64,000 nucleotides of DNA from Triatoma infestans (Eukaryota; Arthropoda; Insecta; Hemiptera; Reduviidae): positions 62,001-126,000 of the forward strand of contig JAAEAF010001956.1 of NCBI GenBank assembly GCA_011037195.1, read 5' to 3'. Position 1 is the first letter of the stretch. Every line of letters starts with the position of its first letter. Below, piece by piece: positions 10,641-22,510 of this stretch. A program made the translations under genes and the position numbers. The notes beneath the pieces were generated by a model, which was given only the letters and a program-made list of their open reading frames with translations, searched no databases and was not told the origin of the DNA.

Positions 10641-13600
10641 TGAGGTCTTCGAATTCACTGAGCCCAAGCAGTTTAACCACATTCTGGTGCCTTGATCCAA
10701 GGAGACTTTTTGTCTCCACATCAGCGATCTTGTCTTCTTTTAGTAGATGCTGTAGCAATACTAGACCTTCATCGACAACCTCTTGGATGAAATGGAAATA
10801 AATATCAATATACTTACTTCGTTTGTTAAGTATATGATTTTTGGACATCTCCAATGCAAACTCGGTGTCGCTATATAGATTTACTTGTGTATTAACTTGC
10901 AACACCTTAGTTAAAAGGGCTTTTAAAAATTTGGCTTCTTTAGCTGCATCACTTAGAGCCATATATACTCAGCCTCTGTACTTGAGAGTGCGACTGTTCT
11001 CTATTTTTACTTTCTCTTACTCCTAGTAAGAGGAAGTGTTGTAATCGTGTCAAATTTTCGATATCGAGTTTTCACTGGAAATATCCGTTTTGAGGTTCCC
11101 TGAGTCCAAAAAAGTGGTTTTTAGCAAATGGTCCGTGTGTGTGTATGTATGTGAACAGCATAGCTCAAAAACGAAAAACCGTAGAAAGTTGAAACTTGAT
11201 ATTCCATTTAGGTATCTCCATGCGATCTGACAGTACGTTATCTGTCAAAATTCCTCAACCGGAAGTACAACTTTACTAGTTAGATTTTTTACTTTTTTGC
11301 GATTTTCTCAAAAATGGCTCCGACGATTTTCTTTAAACTTGTAGCATCAACCACAAACAAAAAGAGCTACAACTTTTATTTGAAACATTTCTCCGGGAAA
11401 ATGCATGTAAGAGCACTTTTGGGGGTGTGGTGGGGTTAGGTTTCCGTCTAAAGAGCTATTTCAGTTTATTAGACAATTCTGTCATCTAAATAATGTTAAT
11501 TAGAATTAAATATGTTGTTGAAATTCCGAGTTTGAAAAAAATCAGATAACCGGAAATGCGTTTACTTTACCACTTTACTAAATGATTTATTCTCTTTTTT
11601 TCAATTTTCTCAAAAATGGCTCTGACGATTTTCTTGAAACTTCGTATACAAAGTAAAAATGCAAAGATCTACATCTTTTATTTAAGACATTTCTCTGGAA
11701 AAATTCATGTAAGGGCAGTTTTAGGTTGAGGGGTGGGGTTGCAGCTTCCCCTAAAGTGGTATCATAGTTGATTATACAATTCTATCATCCAAACAAAATT
11801 AATTAGAAATAAATAGATGGCCAAAATTCCAAGTTTTAAGAAAATTGTAAGCCGGAAGTGCGCTTATACTGAACAGCTTTTTCAGTTTTCGACGAATTTC
11901 GTTATATTTGGTACACAAACTATAGCATTTGTCAATTATAATTTTGAGAACAGGAGTAAGAGAAAGTTGTGTAAGTGTTTCACACCAGATTTTTTACTTT
12001 CCCAACTTATTGGTCCACCAGACATTTTGAGAACATAGCCACTGTATGACTTTCTGTTTTTCTTGTCGTTTCCCCAATCAGCATCTGTATTTCCAAGTTC
12101 CAACTATTTTCTTAAATACAATGCACAAATTCATTGTTCCTTTTAAATATCTAAGAACACGTTTGGCAGCCTTCCAGTGTTGCTTCTTAAAGCAGGTGTT
12201 GTATTGACTTAGTGGATTGGCAGGATAATCTATATCTGGTTCGAGGTCACTGGCAGCTACATGAGACACCCAATAAGAGCTTGATAAGGATATGAAGAAG
12301 TCTTTATACTTTCGCTGGGGATTTCCTTTAGTACTAAGTACTTACATCTAAAGGACATGACCCGATTTGCCATCTGACATATTAAATCTTTCTAATGTAA
12401 ATGTTCTTTATGTATTCGTTCTGATCAAGATAAAGTATATTGTCTTGCATTCTTATTCGCATTCCTAGAATGGTCTTAACAGCCACTAGATCCTTCATTT
12501 TGAAATGTTGTTTTAAATTGCTATCATTATTACATAACAATGTATCGTCCGCATAGAGTGCAATTATGCATATGTTTTTTTTGTTTTTTTTTGTTCCTCA
12601 GATGTTACAGCAAAGGTCAGTTTTTCGAGTCTTCTGAAATTCATAGAAATCAATACATTATGCATCTTTGCATACCAAATACGAGACGATTGTTTTTAAA
12701 CCATAAACCGCTCTTTTTAATAATCTAAACATTATTCTCTTTATCTTTTACAAAGAAAGTTTTCTGGCTTTTCCATGTAAACCTCTTCTTCAAGATCACC
12801 ATTTAAAAAGGTGGCAGATACGTCCATATGATCGATATCAAGCCCCAGCTCTACTGTAACTGCAAGTAATAATCTAACTGATAAGTTTCTCACAACAGGA
12901 GAAAACGTTTAAAGGTAATCTAAACCATTCTTTTGGGGTAAATCCCCTTGCAACCAGACGGACTCTATATCTATCTAGGTTTCCGTCAAAGTCTGTTTTG
13001 ATTTTATATACCCATTTGTATTTAACGGCTTTTTTTATCTTCATATAAGTTCACCAAAGTCCATGCTTGATTTTCTTAAAAGGAGAAATATTCATCTTTC
13101 ATGGCTTGATCCCATAGTTCTGAATTTCTCTCCCTTAAGGCTTCTGAAACTGTAAGCGGAACATCATTTTCGCAGATTACGTTATATACTTCATAATCCG
13201 AAAAAAGAAATATACTTAGGAATCCTTTTTTCTGCGAGGATGACGTTTTTCCTTTTTCACTTTTTCTTCCTCCGGTTCCTGGTGACTTGCATCTTCATTT
13301 GGTCCTTCTTGGCTTTCTTCTTCTTCTTCCAGAGTTGTAATTTGATAACTATCTTCTTCTTGTATCATAGTTTCTGTCAGTTGTAGATTATCTTTTACGT
13401 TTTGACCTATTTCTTCCTTCCATCCATTTGTCTCAGGATGTTGCGTTTGCACATCCTCCTCTATTTGTGAAGTCAGCGTATTTTCTAGAAATACTACACC
13501 ACAAGATTTTATTATTTTCTGAGGATTTTGCGGGACTACTAGTCTATAGGCTTTTGATTATGAACAGTAACCAACAAATAATAATTTTTCCTTTTGGGGT

Positions 13601-15530
13601 CAAGTTTACCCCTAAATTGTTTTGGAATATGGATAAAAGCGTCACAACCAAACATTTTTAAATGGCTTAAAACTACCTTCTTTCCAGTCCACGTTTGCTC
13701 AGGTGTCATACCACAGTTGGACTTCGGCTTATCAAGTAAATTCCAGTATTTGCTGCTTCAGCTCAATAACATTTACTTAGTTTTGAGTTCGCTAAGAAGA
13801 GTTCGTACCATTTCAAAAAAATAGTACGATTCATTCTCTCGGCAACGCCATTTTGTTGAGGTGTATAAGGCGCCGTAGTTTCATGTCTGATATAAGATTT
13901 TCTTAAAACCGAGCTGAATTCATGGTTGATATATTCTTTACCATTATCGGTCTGAATCGCTTTTAATGGTTTTCCTGTCTGTTTTTCTGCAAGTGCTCTC
14001 CATTCTCTGAATTTCATAAATGCTTAATTTTCGTACTTGAGAAAATAACCGAATGTTTTCTAGAGTAGTCATCAATAATTGTAAATAAATATCGCGCTCC
14101 ACTATTTGAGCACTCTACAGGCCCGCAAAGGTCTGAAATAAATCCATAATACCTCTTACTCTAGTGCCTTTCATGGTTTCTCTTAAAGGGAGCTCTAGTT
14201 TGTTTCCGGTAATACAAGGTATGTAGTAACCACCTCGACAAGTATAACTTATTCCACTTGACATTTTATTTTTTAATAATAGCATCGCCTTTCTATTTAT
14301 ATGGCCAAGCTTCAATGCCATAATGTCTCTGCATCTACGCACATAGCATTTGCTGAAAAAACACTATCTGCATCAGTCGTCAATTTATAAAGATCACTGT
14401 TAATAGAAGCTTGAGCAACGGCCTTACCTCTAATGTTGAACTTATTTTTATCATATATGGTACAACCTGTAGCAGCAAAAGATCACAATCCAATTTTTTG
14501 ATATCATGTGATGAACAGAGAGTAAATTTAATTTTAAACCTGGTACGTAAACCATATCAGAAATTGTTTTCTTTTCATTGTTTATATTTACGCAAGCATT
14601 TCCTCTTCCCAGACTCTTCAGCGATTGATTATTCATCACTGTAACATTTTTATCTGAAAAATCTTTATAATAGATTAGACATTCCTTCAAACCTGCCATG
14701 ATTAGTGCATGCAAAATCAATGAACCAACTTGTTGAATCTAGTTTTGTCGCCATAGTGCTTAAAAAACATTCATCATCTTTGCCTTTTACATGCAATTGT
14801 TTGTTTTTATTATTTAAACATTCAGACGTCGTATAGCCTTCTTGATGACATTTAAAACATTTTCTTGGCTTACAACATGGCTTTCTTTTCGATTTTAAGG
14901 CCAAAGCAAAATCTTCATCAGCATTTTCATTTTTAATATCTTCTTGAAGAAGTTAGCTTTTGACTAATTTACTAGTTAAAGTTACGCTAGTTAAATTTAA
15001 TAGTTAAAGTTTCAGAGTTTTCTAATGCCATTCCCGTTGGGTCAAAAGAATTTGGTAAACCATTAAGCAAAACCACTGCTAAAAATTCATCCTCACTAGG
15101 TTTACTTATATCAGCAATTTGCTGTGCTAGTGTCATCACTTTGTGACCTAAGCCTCCATTGTCTGAAATTGTTTTAATTTTAAATTAAATAATATCCTCA
15201 ACAAACCTAATCTTCTGATAAGACCCTTTATTTTTATAAGCTTTTTGCAAATTATCCCAAGCCTCCTTAACATATTTTGCATCTCTAACCATGGGCGTAA
15301 CAACAGTTTTTTATATGCAAACAAATTTTAGCTAATGCTTTTACAGTTTTTCTAGAATCTATTTGAATTAACATACCACCTTTGTCAACTTCTGGATCTA
15401 TGCAACACCAAAGTTCTTCATGTAACAAATACATCTTCATAGCAAATTTCCAATCATTATAATAATTCGAGACACCATCTAATAAATCGATCACTCCCGC
15501 ATCTTTCTCATCCATCGTGAATAATTATAA
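10641..15530 (-). pseudogene. Copia gag-pol polyprotein, broken
   Basis: In minus-strand order: a gag start 'MDEKDAGVIDLLDG' with 'NYYNDWKFAMKMYL' (15515-15285); a zinc knuckle 'CFKCHQEGYTTSEC' in which Y replaces the usual H, followed by the protease region 'STSWFIDFACTNHG', with F where the catalytic DS(A/G) motif has S (14904-14665); the pre-integrase segment 'LGHINRKAMLLL' (about 14300); the integrase core 'AIQTDNGKEYINHEF' and 'PYTPQQNGVAERMNRTI' (14017-13763); an acidic/basic linker (13452-13216); the RT start 'YKWVYKIKTDFDGNL' and 'RYRVRLVARGF' (about 13030-12930); 'AAKRVLRYLKG' (12269-12078); and RNase H with 'TEAEYMALSDAAKEAKFL' and 'SKYIDIYFHF' (10987-10624). Many stops and frameshifts break it. 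An INE-1-like insertion splits RNase H just before 'TEAEY'. No envelope gene. Confidence 0.88.
11009..11995 (+). mobile_element. INE-1/Helentron-like element, complete
   Basis: It begins ACTTTCTCTTACTCCTAG and ends with the inverted partner GGAGTAAGAGAAAG, followed by a hairpin (GTGTAAGTGTTTCACAC) and CAGATTTTTT. Subterminal inverted repeats, a hairpin beyond the 3' one, and insertion into a T run are the hallmarks of Helentron-associated elements such as Drosophila INE-1. The interior holds two imperfect units of about 330 bases (each with 'ATTTTCTCAAAAATGGCTC', 'CGACGATTTTCTT' and 'CCGGAAGTGCG' type blocks). No ORF of its own. It lies inside the copia RNase H region; removing it rejoins the RNase H frame across a T run. 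Confidence 0.75.
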
Positions 15531-15592
15531 TATTATTCACTAAGAGCAATGCGCACTATATATTATATTATATTTATTAATGTTTTAAATGG

Positions 15593-15607
15593 TCTGGGCC
15601 CATAAAC
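15593..15607 (-). other. Copia primer-binding site (initiator tRNA-Met internal type)
   Basis: Directly inside the 5' LTR the minus strand reads GTTTATGGGCCCAG. Its complement CTGGGCCCATAA is the anticodon stem-loop of eukaryotic initiator tRNA-Met, not the tRNA 3' end. Drosophila copia is known to prime from a cleaved half of this tRNA, and this site has the same design. Confidence 0.8.
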
Positions 15608-15839
15608 TGTTGGAGGTTATGAAATAAAGACGGTAATAATACTCTTAACAGTTCTATTTAACTCAATTAAGCACATGTATAAACATTGAAATCAGGTAAA
15701 GTACTTCATTGACAATTATGTCCAAGCACATGGTTAAAACGGAACTTCAACATCATCAGTACAAGAGAGGAGACAATGTAATACAGCTGTTATTATTATA
15801 AACCAATATTACAATAAGATCACATTATACACGCTAACT
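15608..15839 (-). repeat. Copia 5' LTR
   Basis: 232 bases, partner of 10390-10629. On the minus strand it ends ...CCTCCAACA next to the primer-binding site. The outer end reads AGTTAGCG against TGTTAGAG in the other LTR, so the terminal TG has mutated. Confidence 0.92.
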
Positions 15840-16390
15840 TATATCAATTTTAATGGATTAATTCGCAGAAACTGATTCGACAACTTCCGATTCGACCGAT
15901 TTTCTTCAAACTCAGAATTTTGACATCATATGCAATTCTGATTAATGCTAAATGAATGATAGAATCATATAATTAATTGAAATAGCACTGTACAGGAAAA
16001 CTTAACCCCACCCCTCCCTCAAAACACTCACTAAATGAAGTTTTCCGGAGAAATGTCTCAAATAAAAATTTCTTGCTCTTTTCTATGTGTAGTGTAGTTA
16101 ATATAGGAATAATTTTAAAGAAAATCTTTGAGCCTTGTCAGAAAATCACAAAAAAAAATTCCTTCAATAAAGTGGTACTTCCGGTTGACCTATTTTGTCC
16201 AAAACCTTATTGTCAGGTTCCGTGCTGGAAATTATACCGGAACTTCTGCGATTTTCCGTTTCTGAGGTTTACTGACCATACACACAGGTCCATTTTGTAA
16301 AAACTACTTTTTCGAACTCAGTGGTCTTCAAAACGTATATTTCCGGTGTACACTTTAAACTGGCGATACAATTCTACTACTTATAGAAGC
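15840..16390 (-). repeat. INE-1-like copy, interrupted by the copia element
   Basis: Minus-orientation blocks of the family: 'AATAGCACTGTACAGG', 'CCACCCCTCCCTC', 'GGAGAAATGTCTCAAATAAA', 'GTGGTACTTCCGGTTGACC', then the 5' block 'ATATTTCCGGTGTACAC'. Family-like sequence (AAACAAAAGTGATATG) also lies left of the copia 3' LTR at about 10340-10389, so the copia inserted into this copy. Confidence 0.6.
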
Positions 16391-18622
16391 ACTGCCTGGT
16401 ATGTAGTCACTTTAAAATATCCAATACTTCGAATCTTAAATAATACACGATATTAGTACAGTTCCCCCCTCCACCTGCTTACAGTTATAAGTGAGGCCAA
16501 TTAAACGTTATAAAAAATTTTACATTAGAGATTTTGTTTTAGGAGTATGGTCTGCTTATGTGAATGTAGCACAAAGTCAAAACTAAACATTCAGGAAGTA
16601 CACACTCTTCATGCCAACCAGATGGTTCAGTTTTTTCGCAAATTTATTCCAATCCAGCTCCAACAATGTTCATTAAAGTTATTACTTAGCTGCACCTGCA
16701 GAAGGCAACCACTTTCATTTCAAAGTTTTAAAGAAAAAGTTGGTTGCGAGCAGTTTCTGGGGCAACTGCTCTAACATTAGGCTTACCTCTAAACTGTCAT
16801 TTCACTACACTGTATTATATTACTGTAGTGTATAGCATATGCATGTATGTAAAGTGAACTAAACTGACCGTTTCTTCCGGCGAATATGATGACCTAAGAC
16901 TTAAAGATCAATTGGTGCAGTTTTCTGGTGACAGTTGGAGGACCACGCTTTACCTAAAGCATACCTGATTTCTTTCAGATATTTCATTGATTCAATCTCG
17001 TTTGAAAGTCTTTCTAGATGAAGCGTTGCAACCCATCATCAGATATATTGGAATCTCCTGCATCATCTCCACGGGACCTGTAGGCCCCAAATTTCTTCAG
17101 ATGTCCTCATGAGTTTACAACAACTCTTTGTAAAAAAAAGTTTGCTGTGAGCATGCGCAGACCTATTACATAGCTCAGATTTTTTCCGGTCACCTTTGAC
17201 TCATGCTTTATTACAAGCTTGATTACCAGAGAATTACAATCTTCTGTTTAGATAGTTTCTTTCGGGATATATCCTCCCTTAAATGGTCTTTTTGGGGGAA
17301 AAATCTCCGAAGTATTATAATTATTTTATGCTAATTTTTCTTGAGAATTGTAAAAAGAACCTTGTGAGTTTTCCCTAAACGTTTCGGAACGTATCCCATC
17401 TTCAACATTATGTAAGATATATGTATCTATTTATATTATAACTGGTGAATTTTCACACTGAACAAATTTTTGAAAATGTCTAATTAATATCACTAGCGTA
17501 ATTGGTGATTGTTTTAGAGACTGAAGAAGCAGGTTAAGTTTAAGGAGCTTTTTTTTTACTACCCCACCCAGATATCCAATCAAAAATAAGCATTAAAGAA
17601 TTAATACGAAAGAGTCGACAACAAGGTTGTTCAACATTTTCAAAATTAAGTTTTCAATATATATTCGAACTAAATTTTCACTGCGTCCTGAATTCAAAAT
17701 TCAGCTTTTTAGAACTTGAAAAAAAAAACAGTTCAAGCCCTGCATGCGAAAGTGTTCAGTAGCATAATAAGCCGTTAGGAGGCAGCACCTACTTACAACT
17801 AACAAACATACTTCTTGTAACAACCACCAGATAGCTGCCTATCCTTTACTGTACAAGAAAGATCTTATCACAATAATTCTAATTGACAGATTTTGTTTAA
17901 ACTCGGAATTTATATTCCTATAGTTTAGTTTAACAATGGGCATTCGAGTTTATACCGTTATAATCTTCCGTTGACATAAAATTCAAAACCAACAACTGCC
18001 TTGAAGAATTGCTGTTGTAATAAACACTTAATATCTTGTTATATTAAACAATTTAGGCGGTCTCAACTTGTAGCCGTTCGTGTATTGCTGGACATTAGCG
18101 GTGGGATATTATCCGCAAATAAAATTAAAATTGGCACTTTGATTAAGATGCCACCGCTACCCCCAGAATCTCCTCTAAAATCACTAAAGTCTAATATCCA
18201 TCTGTTTAAAATTGTTTTTGAGAATATTAAACTGCACTAAATACGTACGACAAATGTGTCGCAATTAATGGCCAAATATGAACGTAGAACGACAAATTAA
18301 ATGTATGTAATGACAGCTGATACTATAGTAAATTATGTGCGCATAGAAAAATCTAATTTTTAATTTACTATATTTATTAATTCTTAGGTTTAGATGCACA
18401 AGTTTTTATAATTCCTCACAAAAATATATAGTGATCAGGTGGGTGGTGTTTATTGTTTCACACTCTCATTCTGTTTCGACGAAAAAAAAGAAACAAATAC
18501 TCTAAAACTTGGTATTTAAAAAAGACAGTGAAAAAGTCGTTTTAATCCATAAATCATTATAATTCAATCAATATTATTAAACAATTCATTGTAAAGATAA
18601 TAATATTTATATATATATAAAG
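16391..18622. other. No gene seen
   Basis: AT-rich sequence with short open frames only. At 17330-17420 the minus strand reads 'TTGAAGATGGGATACG' then TTCCGAAACG, a worn Penelope-like terminal motif. Nothing else is recognised. Confidence 0.5.
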
Positions 18623-19560
18623 TCAGCATCCATATGTTTGTGGCCGCAAAACTCGAAAAGTAGTCGATGGATTAACTTGAATTTTTTACACAACGTTGAA
18701 TTTCTGTATAAGAGTGTTTATATACACTTTTTATTCCGAAGTTCCACGGAAACGGGAACTTCTCCGAGCGTTTCGCGGGGTTGGTAGAAATAGATAGGCT
18801 CAGACGCGTTGCCATGGTGGCTCACTCTCTGAACCTCTTTCTCGACTACTTATAAGCACCTCTATTCCGAAGTTCCCACGGAAACGGGAAATCCCTAGCT
18901 ACAATCCGTCCAAACGGCCATATTGCGTTAGCACTTGCTTCTTCAGGTATTGCTGCTAGGTTGATGGAAGGAGGTAGAAGCAGCGCATTCACCTCCTTAA
19001 ACTGTCCTTGACTTAAACATGCACTTCACAGAAAACCCAACATGTAACATTACTAAAACATCAGGAATAGGAAAGGTTCTTCGGGGCGTGCAAAATCATT
19101 GTATGAGATGAGTGTACAATGGCTTACCAGAAGTCATTGGAACCATTAGACCATACATTAAAAGACTTGCGAAATAATCAGGTTCCATTTGGTGCAGCAT
19201 TGGTTTTACTAGCCGGTAACTTCAGGCAAACACTTCCAGTGATACCTAACACCCTTCCAGTATAACACCAGCTGATGAATTGCATGCCTGCTTCAAATAT
19301 TCAACTCTTTGGAGCACAGTAAAAAAAAATCATTTACCAACGAATATGAGAGTTCAACTTCGAGACGATCCAACAGCTGCCATATTTTCAAGACAACTAC
19401 TTGAACTCGGTAACGGCACTGCTCCTACAAATCCGGACACGGGAAAGAAGAAGGATTAGTAGACAGAGTATTCCATAGCATCGAACCAAATTATCAAAAT
19501 CACGCATGGTAAGCCTAAAAATCAGACTGAGCCACAGCGAAGCGTGGTCGGGTTAGCTAG
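18623..19560 (+). mobile_element. Non-autonomous Helitron, complete ends
   Basis: It starts TCAGCATCCATATGTTTGTG and ends with a CCAC/GTGG hairpin, GGTCGGGTTAG and CTAG at 19557-19560, with T following. It aligns end to end with the copy at 51193-52137. Near the 5' end 'GAAGTTCC(C)' and 'GGGAACTTC' form an inverted repeat around ACGGAAAC, and a second 'CTCTATTCCGAAGTTCCCAC' follows about 145 bases later. The 3' half (from about 19090) is a frame-broken piece of the Pif1-like helicase ('PFQYNTS', 'NYQNHAW' regions). It has no Rep domain, so it would depend on an autonomous relative. Confidence 0.85.
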
Positions 19561-20949
19561 TTGTTAATATAAAGAAATTAATATTATTAAACATAAATTA
19601 TTAAAATAATATATATTTTAATTTTCTTTTATAATTACACAACTAAGAATTGCCCCCCGGCTGGATTAAAGTAAAATCAATTCAATGTTGACCATGTTCG
19701 TTGTATTGTATATTCATTTACATATTATCAGAGTGTTATGATAACAAAAATGTTATAAAAACTGCACAACACTAGAAAAAATAATAATGTATGTTATAAA
19801 TTTAGCTTAATATAATTTACATGATTACGAATGTACATGCGATATCGTTGGATTTACATATTTTGTAGTTCATATTTAACTATTATATCGGGCCGACAAA
19901 TGGCTACCATTGTTTTTTGTCAAGAGCTCCAGATGCTCGTAATATAAATATATTTAAACTTATATATAATTTTCCAGGTTACCTGGCCATTTTCCTGCAA
20001 GTTATTTTCATTTTCAGTGACCTTAAAATATGGATTTCCGGTGAAAATTCAATTAATTCAAAATTTTAGACATGATTGCACTTTTGGCCGCCAGAATGGG
20101 AAAGAAAAAAAAAACAGCTTTATTAATTCCAAAAATTGCCATCAGATAGAGATGCCAGTACACTAAGTAGTAGTTCCTGAATTCGCCTGCAGATAACAGC
20201 ACCTCCCGTACATACCCTGTTGGACCAATCTGGTGCATGACTATGCTCTACATCTTTTTACAAAATTATATATTTTTTTGTTTGATTTTAAGTGTGCAAG
20301 CAATTATGGCAGTTTAATTTTGTTAAATAAAAATTACACTTCTGTTATGAGTATATTGAAAGCTGTGGTCTAATAAATTTGGTAGTTTTCGAAACTGAAT
20401 ACTATTTACTGGTATGTACTTTTACTATTATATTCTTTGTAAGAACACCTGTTTTGTTCATAGTTTTATTTTATTAATTTTTTTATTATTATTATTATTA
20501 TTTTAATATAAATGCTTATTATGTAAAACAAACCAGAACCCCTTTAATGTGTAATTTTACATAAAATACAGTAATCTATCTATCCATTTAATCATCGGTA
20601 TTCTGGTGGCAATTTTCTGATCTATTCCTTAGTAGATTTACAGTTTATCAAATTCACATAATTTATAATTAATCGTGATAATAATTTTTATATATACATA
20701 GTGAAACAAAGAAGATTTTTACACGACCATGGTCAAAAATTCTTTCATGATTAAAAATTTACTGCACATAGTTTCGGATACCATTGGGGTACCTTTCTTC
20801 AGGAACATCTTTAAGTTATGGGAGATGTTTGCCTTCAATATGTATAGATCCAGAGTATTTTTCTTTAATCTTGGCACAATAATTTGTGTCATGATAGAGG
20901 CACAATAATTTGTGTAGTTATAAGGAGGCGTGTCATTTTTATTTGGAAA
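19561..20949. other. No gene seen; AT-rich
   Basis: Long A/T runs and a TTA microsatellite around 20480-20502. At 20760-20806 the minus strand carries 'CCTGAAGAAAGGTACC' then GGTATCCGAAAC, a further Penelope-like terminal motif with a 6-bp stem II. A 127-codon minus-strand open frame (20719-21102) spans this motif and an INE-1-like end, so I do not treat it as a gene. Confidence 0.5.
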
Positions 20950-22508
20950 CCCTTCTATTTTACTTTCTCCTGGTAAGAGGAAGCATTCCGATCTTTTCAA
21001 ACTTTGGAATAATATTTTAAACATGAAAAATCGCCAGAAGCCCAAACTTGGTGCTCCGTTTAGGGATACTATTTCCGCATCTGACATGAAGGTCTCGGGC
21101 AAAATCTATCAACCAGAAGTACGCATTATTAAATGTTTATTTCACTTTTTTTGCTATTTTTTTTAAATTTTGTGTATTATCTACACACTCACATAAGTAT
21201 CTATTACTTTTATTTGAACTATTTATCCGTGAAAATTGTTTGGGGGGGGGGGGATTCTGTGGAACAGTAGTACCACTTTACAGAGTAGATTTTAGAATTT
21301 TCATGAAACTATAATGATTTCGAATAAACTTGAGAGCTAATTGCACAGATAAAACGTATCACTTTTATTTGAAACATTTTTTTTTTTTCAACAAAAAAAA
21401 TTCATTTTATGATGGAGTTTTGGGAGGATCCGTCAGTGAGTTTTAATTTTAAATTGCAAACAAGTGGAAAGCCTCGTCGGTGGACATAGATGACGCCCAT
21501 AATGTCCACGCAGGTATACAGGGTTTCCCAACGTATATGGATAACGACTTTTTATCGGAAACTAAGATAGCTAGAAAAAAAACTAAAAAATACGTGTCCC
21601 CGTAGTTTTTTGTTAGAAATCCAAATTTAATTTGGGGAGGTGTGGTTTTTATTTAAGAAATAGATTCCTCTATTTTTTGTGAAAAAAATTGACTTGAACG
21701 GTTTTTTTTTTTTTGAGCGATATTTTACAAGTTATGAATGAAATCATGATACTAATAAGAAATTTAAAAATGATATTATAACGGTTTTTTGATTGAATAA
21801 GAAGAAAAGTACTATTTTATTATAAATTTTACTCCTAATTTATTACAGATCTTGCTCGAACTGGCCCTCCCACCATTAGAGATGTATTTCTTTGGTCGTA
21901 AGGTACAATTGGCAGGAAAAAGCATGTGTATGCATCTCTAATAATGGTGGGGGCCAGTTCGAGCAAGATCTGTAATTAATGAGGAGTAAAATTTATAATA
22001 AAATAGTACTTTTCTTCTTATTCAATCAAAAAACCGTTATAATATCATTTTGAAATTTCTTATAAGAATCATGTTTTCATTCATAACTTGTAAAATATCG
22101 TTCAAAAAAAAAACCGTTCAAGTAAATTTTTCTTATAAAAAAATAGAGGAATCTATTTCTTAAATAAAAACCACACCTCCCGATTTAAAAAATTGAAGTT
22201 GGTGTGGCCTGTATCTCGCTTCTGGAAGCACCAACACAAATTTGTAAATTAAATTTGGTTTTTTAACAAAAAAACTACGGGGGACACGTATTTTTTAGGT
22301 TTTTTTTTTTCAGCTATCTTAGTTTCCGAGAAAAAGTCGTTATCCATATACTTTGGGACACCCTGTGTATGTATAATCCCTAACACCTTTATGGCGACCT
22401 CGACTAACCTTTTATAAACGTGACTTATTTTAAAGAGAATGTTAATTACATTCTATTAATTGCAGTAAGAGAAAGTCGTATGAGTGTTTCACACCAGAGT
22501 TTTTTTTT
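20950..22508 (+). mobile_element. INE-1-like copy split by a nested foldback
   Basis: The 5' end 'ACTTTCTCCTGGTAAGAGGA' lies at about 20961, family blocks continue to about 21440, and the 3' subterminal repeat 'GTAAGAGAAAGTCG' with the hairpin 'GTATGAGTGTTTCACAC' and CAGAGTTTTTT ends at about 22508. Between them lies the foldback 21518-22366. Confidence 0.6.
21518..22366. mobile_element. Foldback element with 4-bp target duplication
   Basis: The left arm starts ACAGGGTTTCCCAACG and the right arm ends CTTTGGGACACCCTGT, its inverted match. The arms are about 400 bases each around a centre containing 'TAGAGATGTATTTCTTTGGT'. GTAT flanks both sides (21514-21517 and 22367-22370). It has no ORF, so it is a MITE-like or foldback element mobilised in trans; the superfamily is not clear. 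A truncated relative lies at 4614-5216. Confidence 0.8.
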
Positions 22509-22510
22509 GG

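Larger units (their letters stand above)
10390..15839 (-). mobile_element. Copia (Ty1/copia) LTR retrotransposon, decayed
   Basis: A complete element on the minus strand: 5' LTR 15608-15839, primer-binding site directly inside it, gag-protease-integrase-RT-RNase H in copia order, polypurine tract 10630-10640, and 3' LTR 10390-10629. The flanks TATAC (10385-10389) and TATAT (15840-15844) are a likely 5-bp target duplication with one change. The LTRs differ at several sites, so the insertion is not young. It sits inside an older INE-1-like repeat (sequence of that family on both sides) and was itself hit by a younger INE-1-like copy at 11009-11995. Confidence 0.9.

Noticed and set aside
20719..21102. 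127-codon minus-strand open frame
   Set aside because: It spans a Penelope-like terminal motif and an INE-1-like 5' end, has no recognisable domain, and overlaps an open frame on the other strand.
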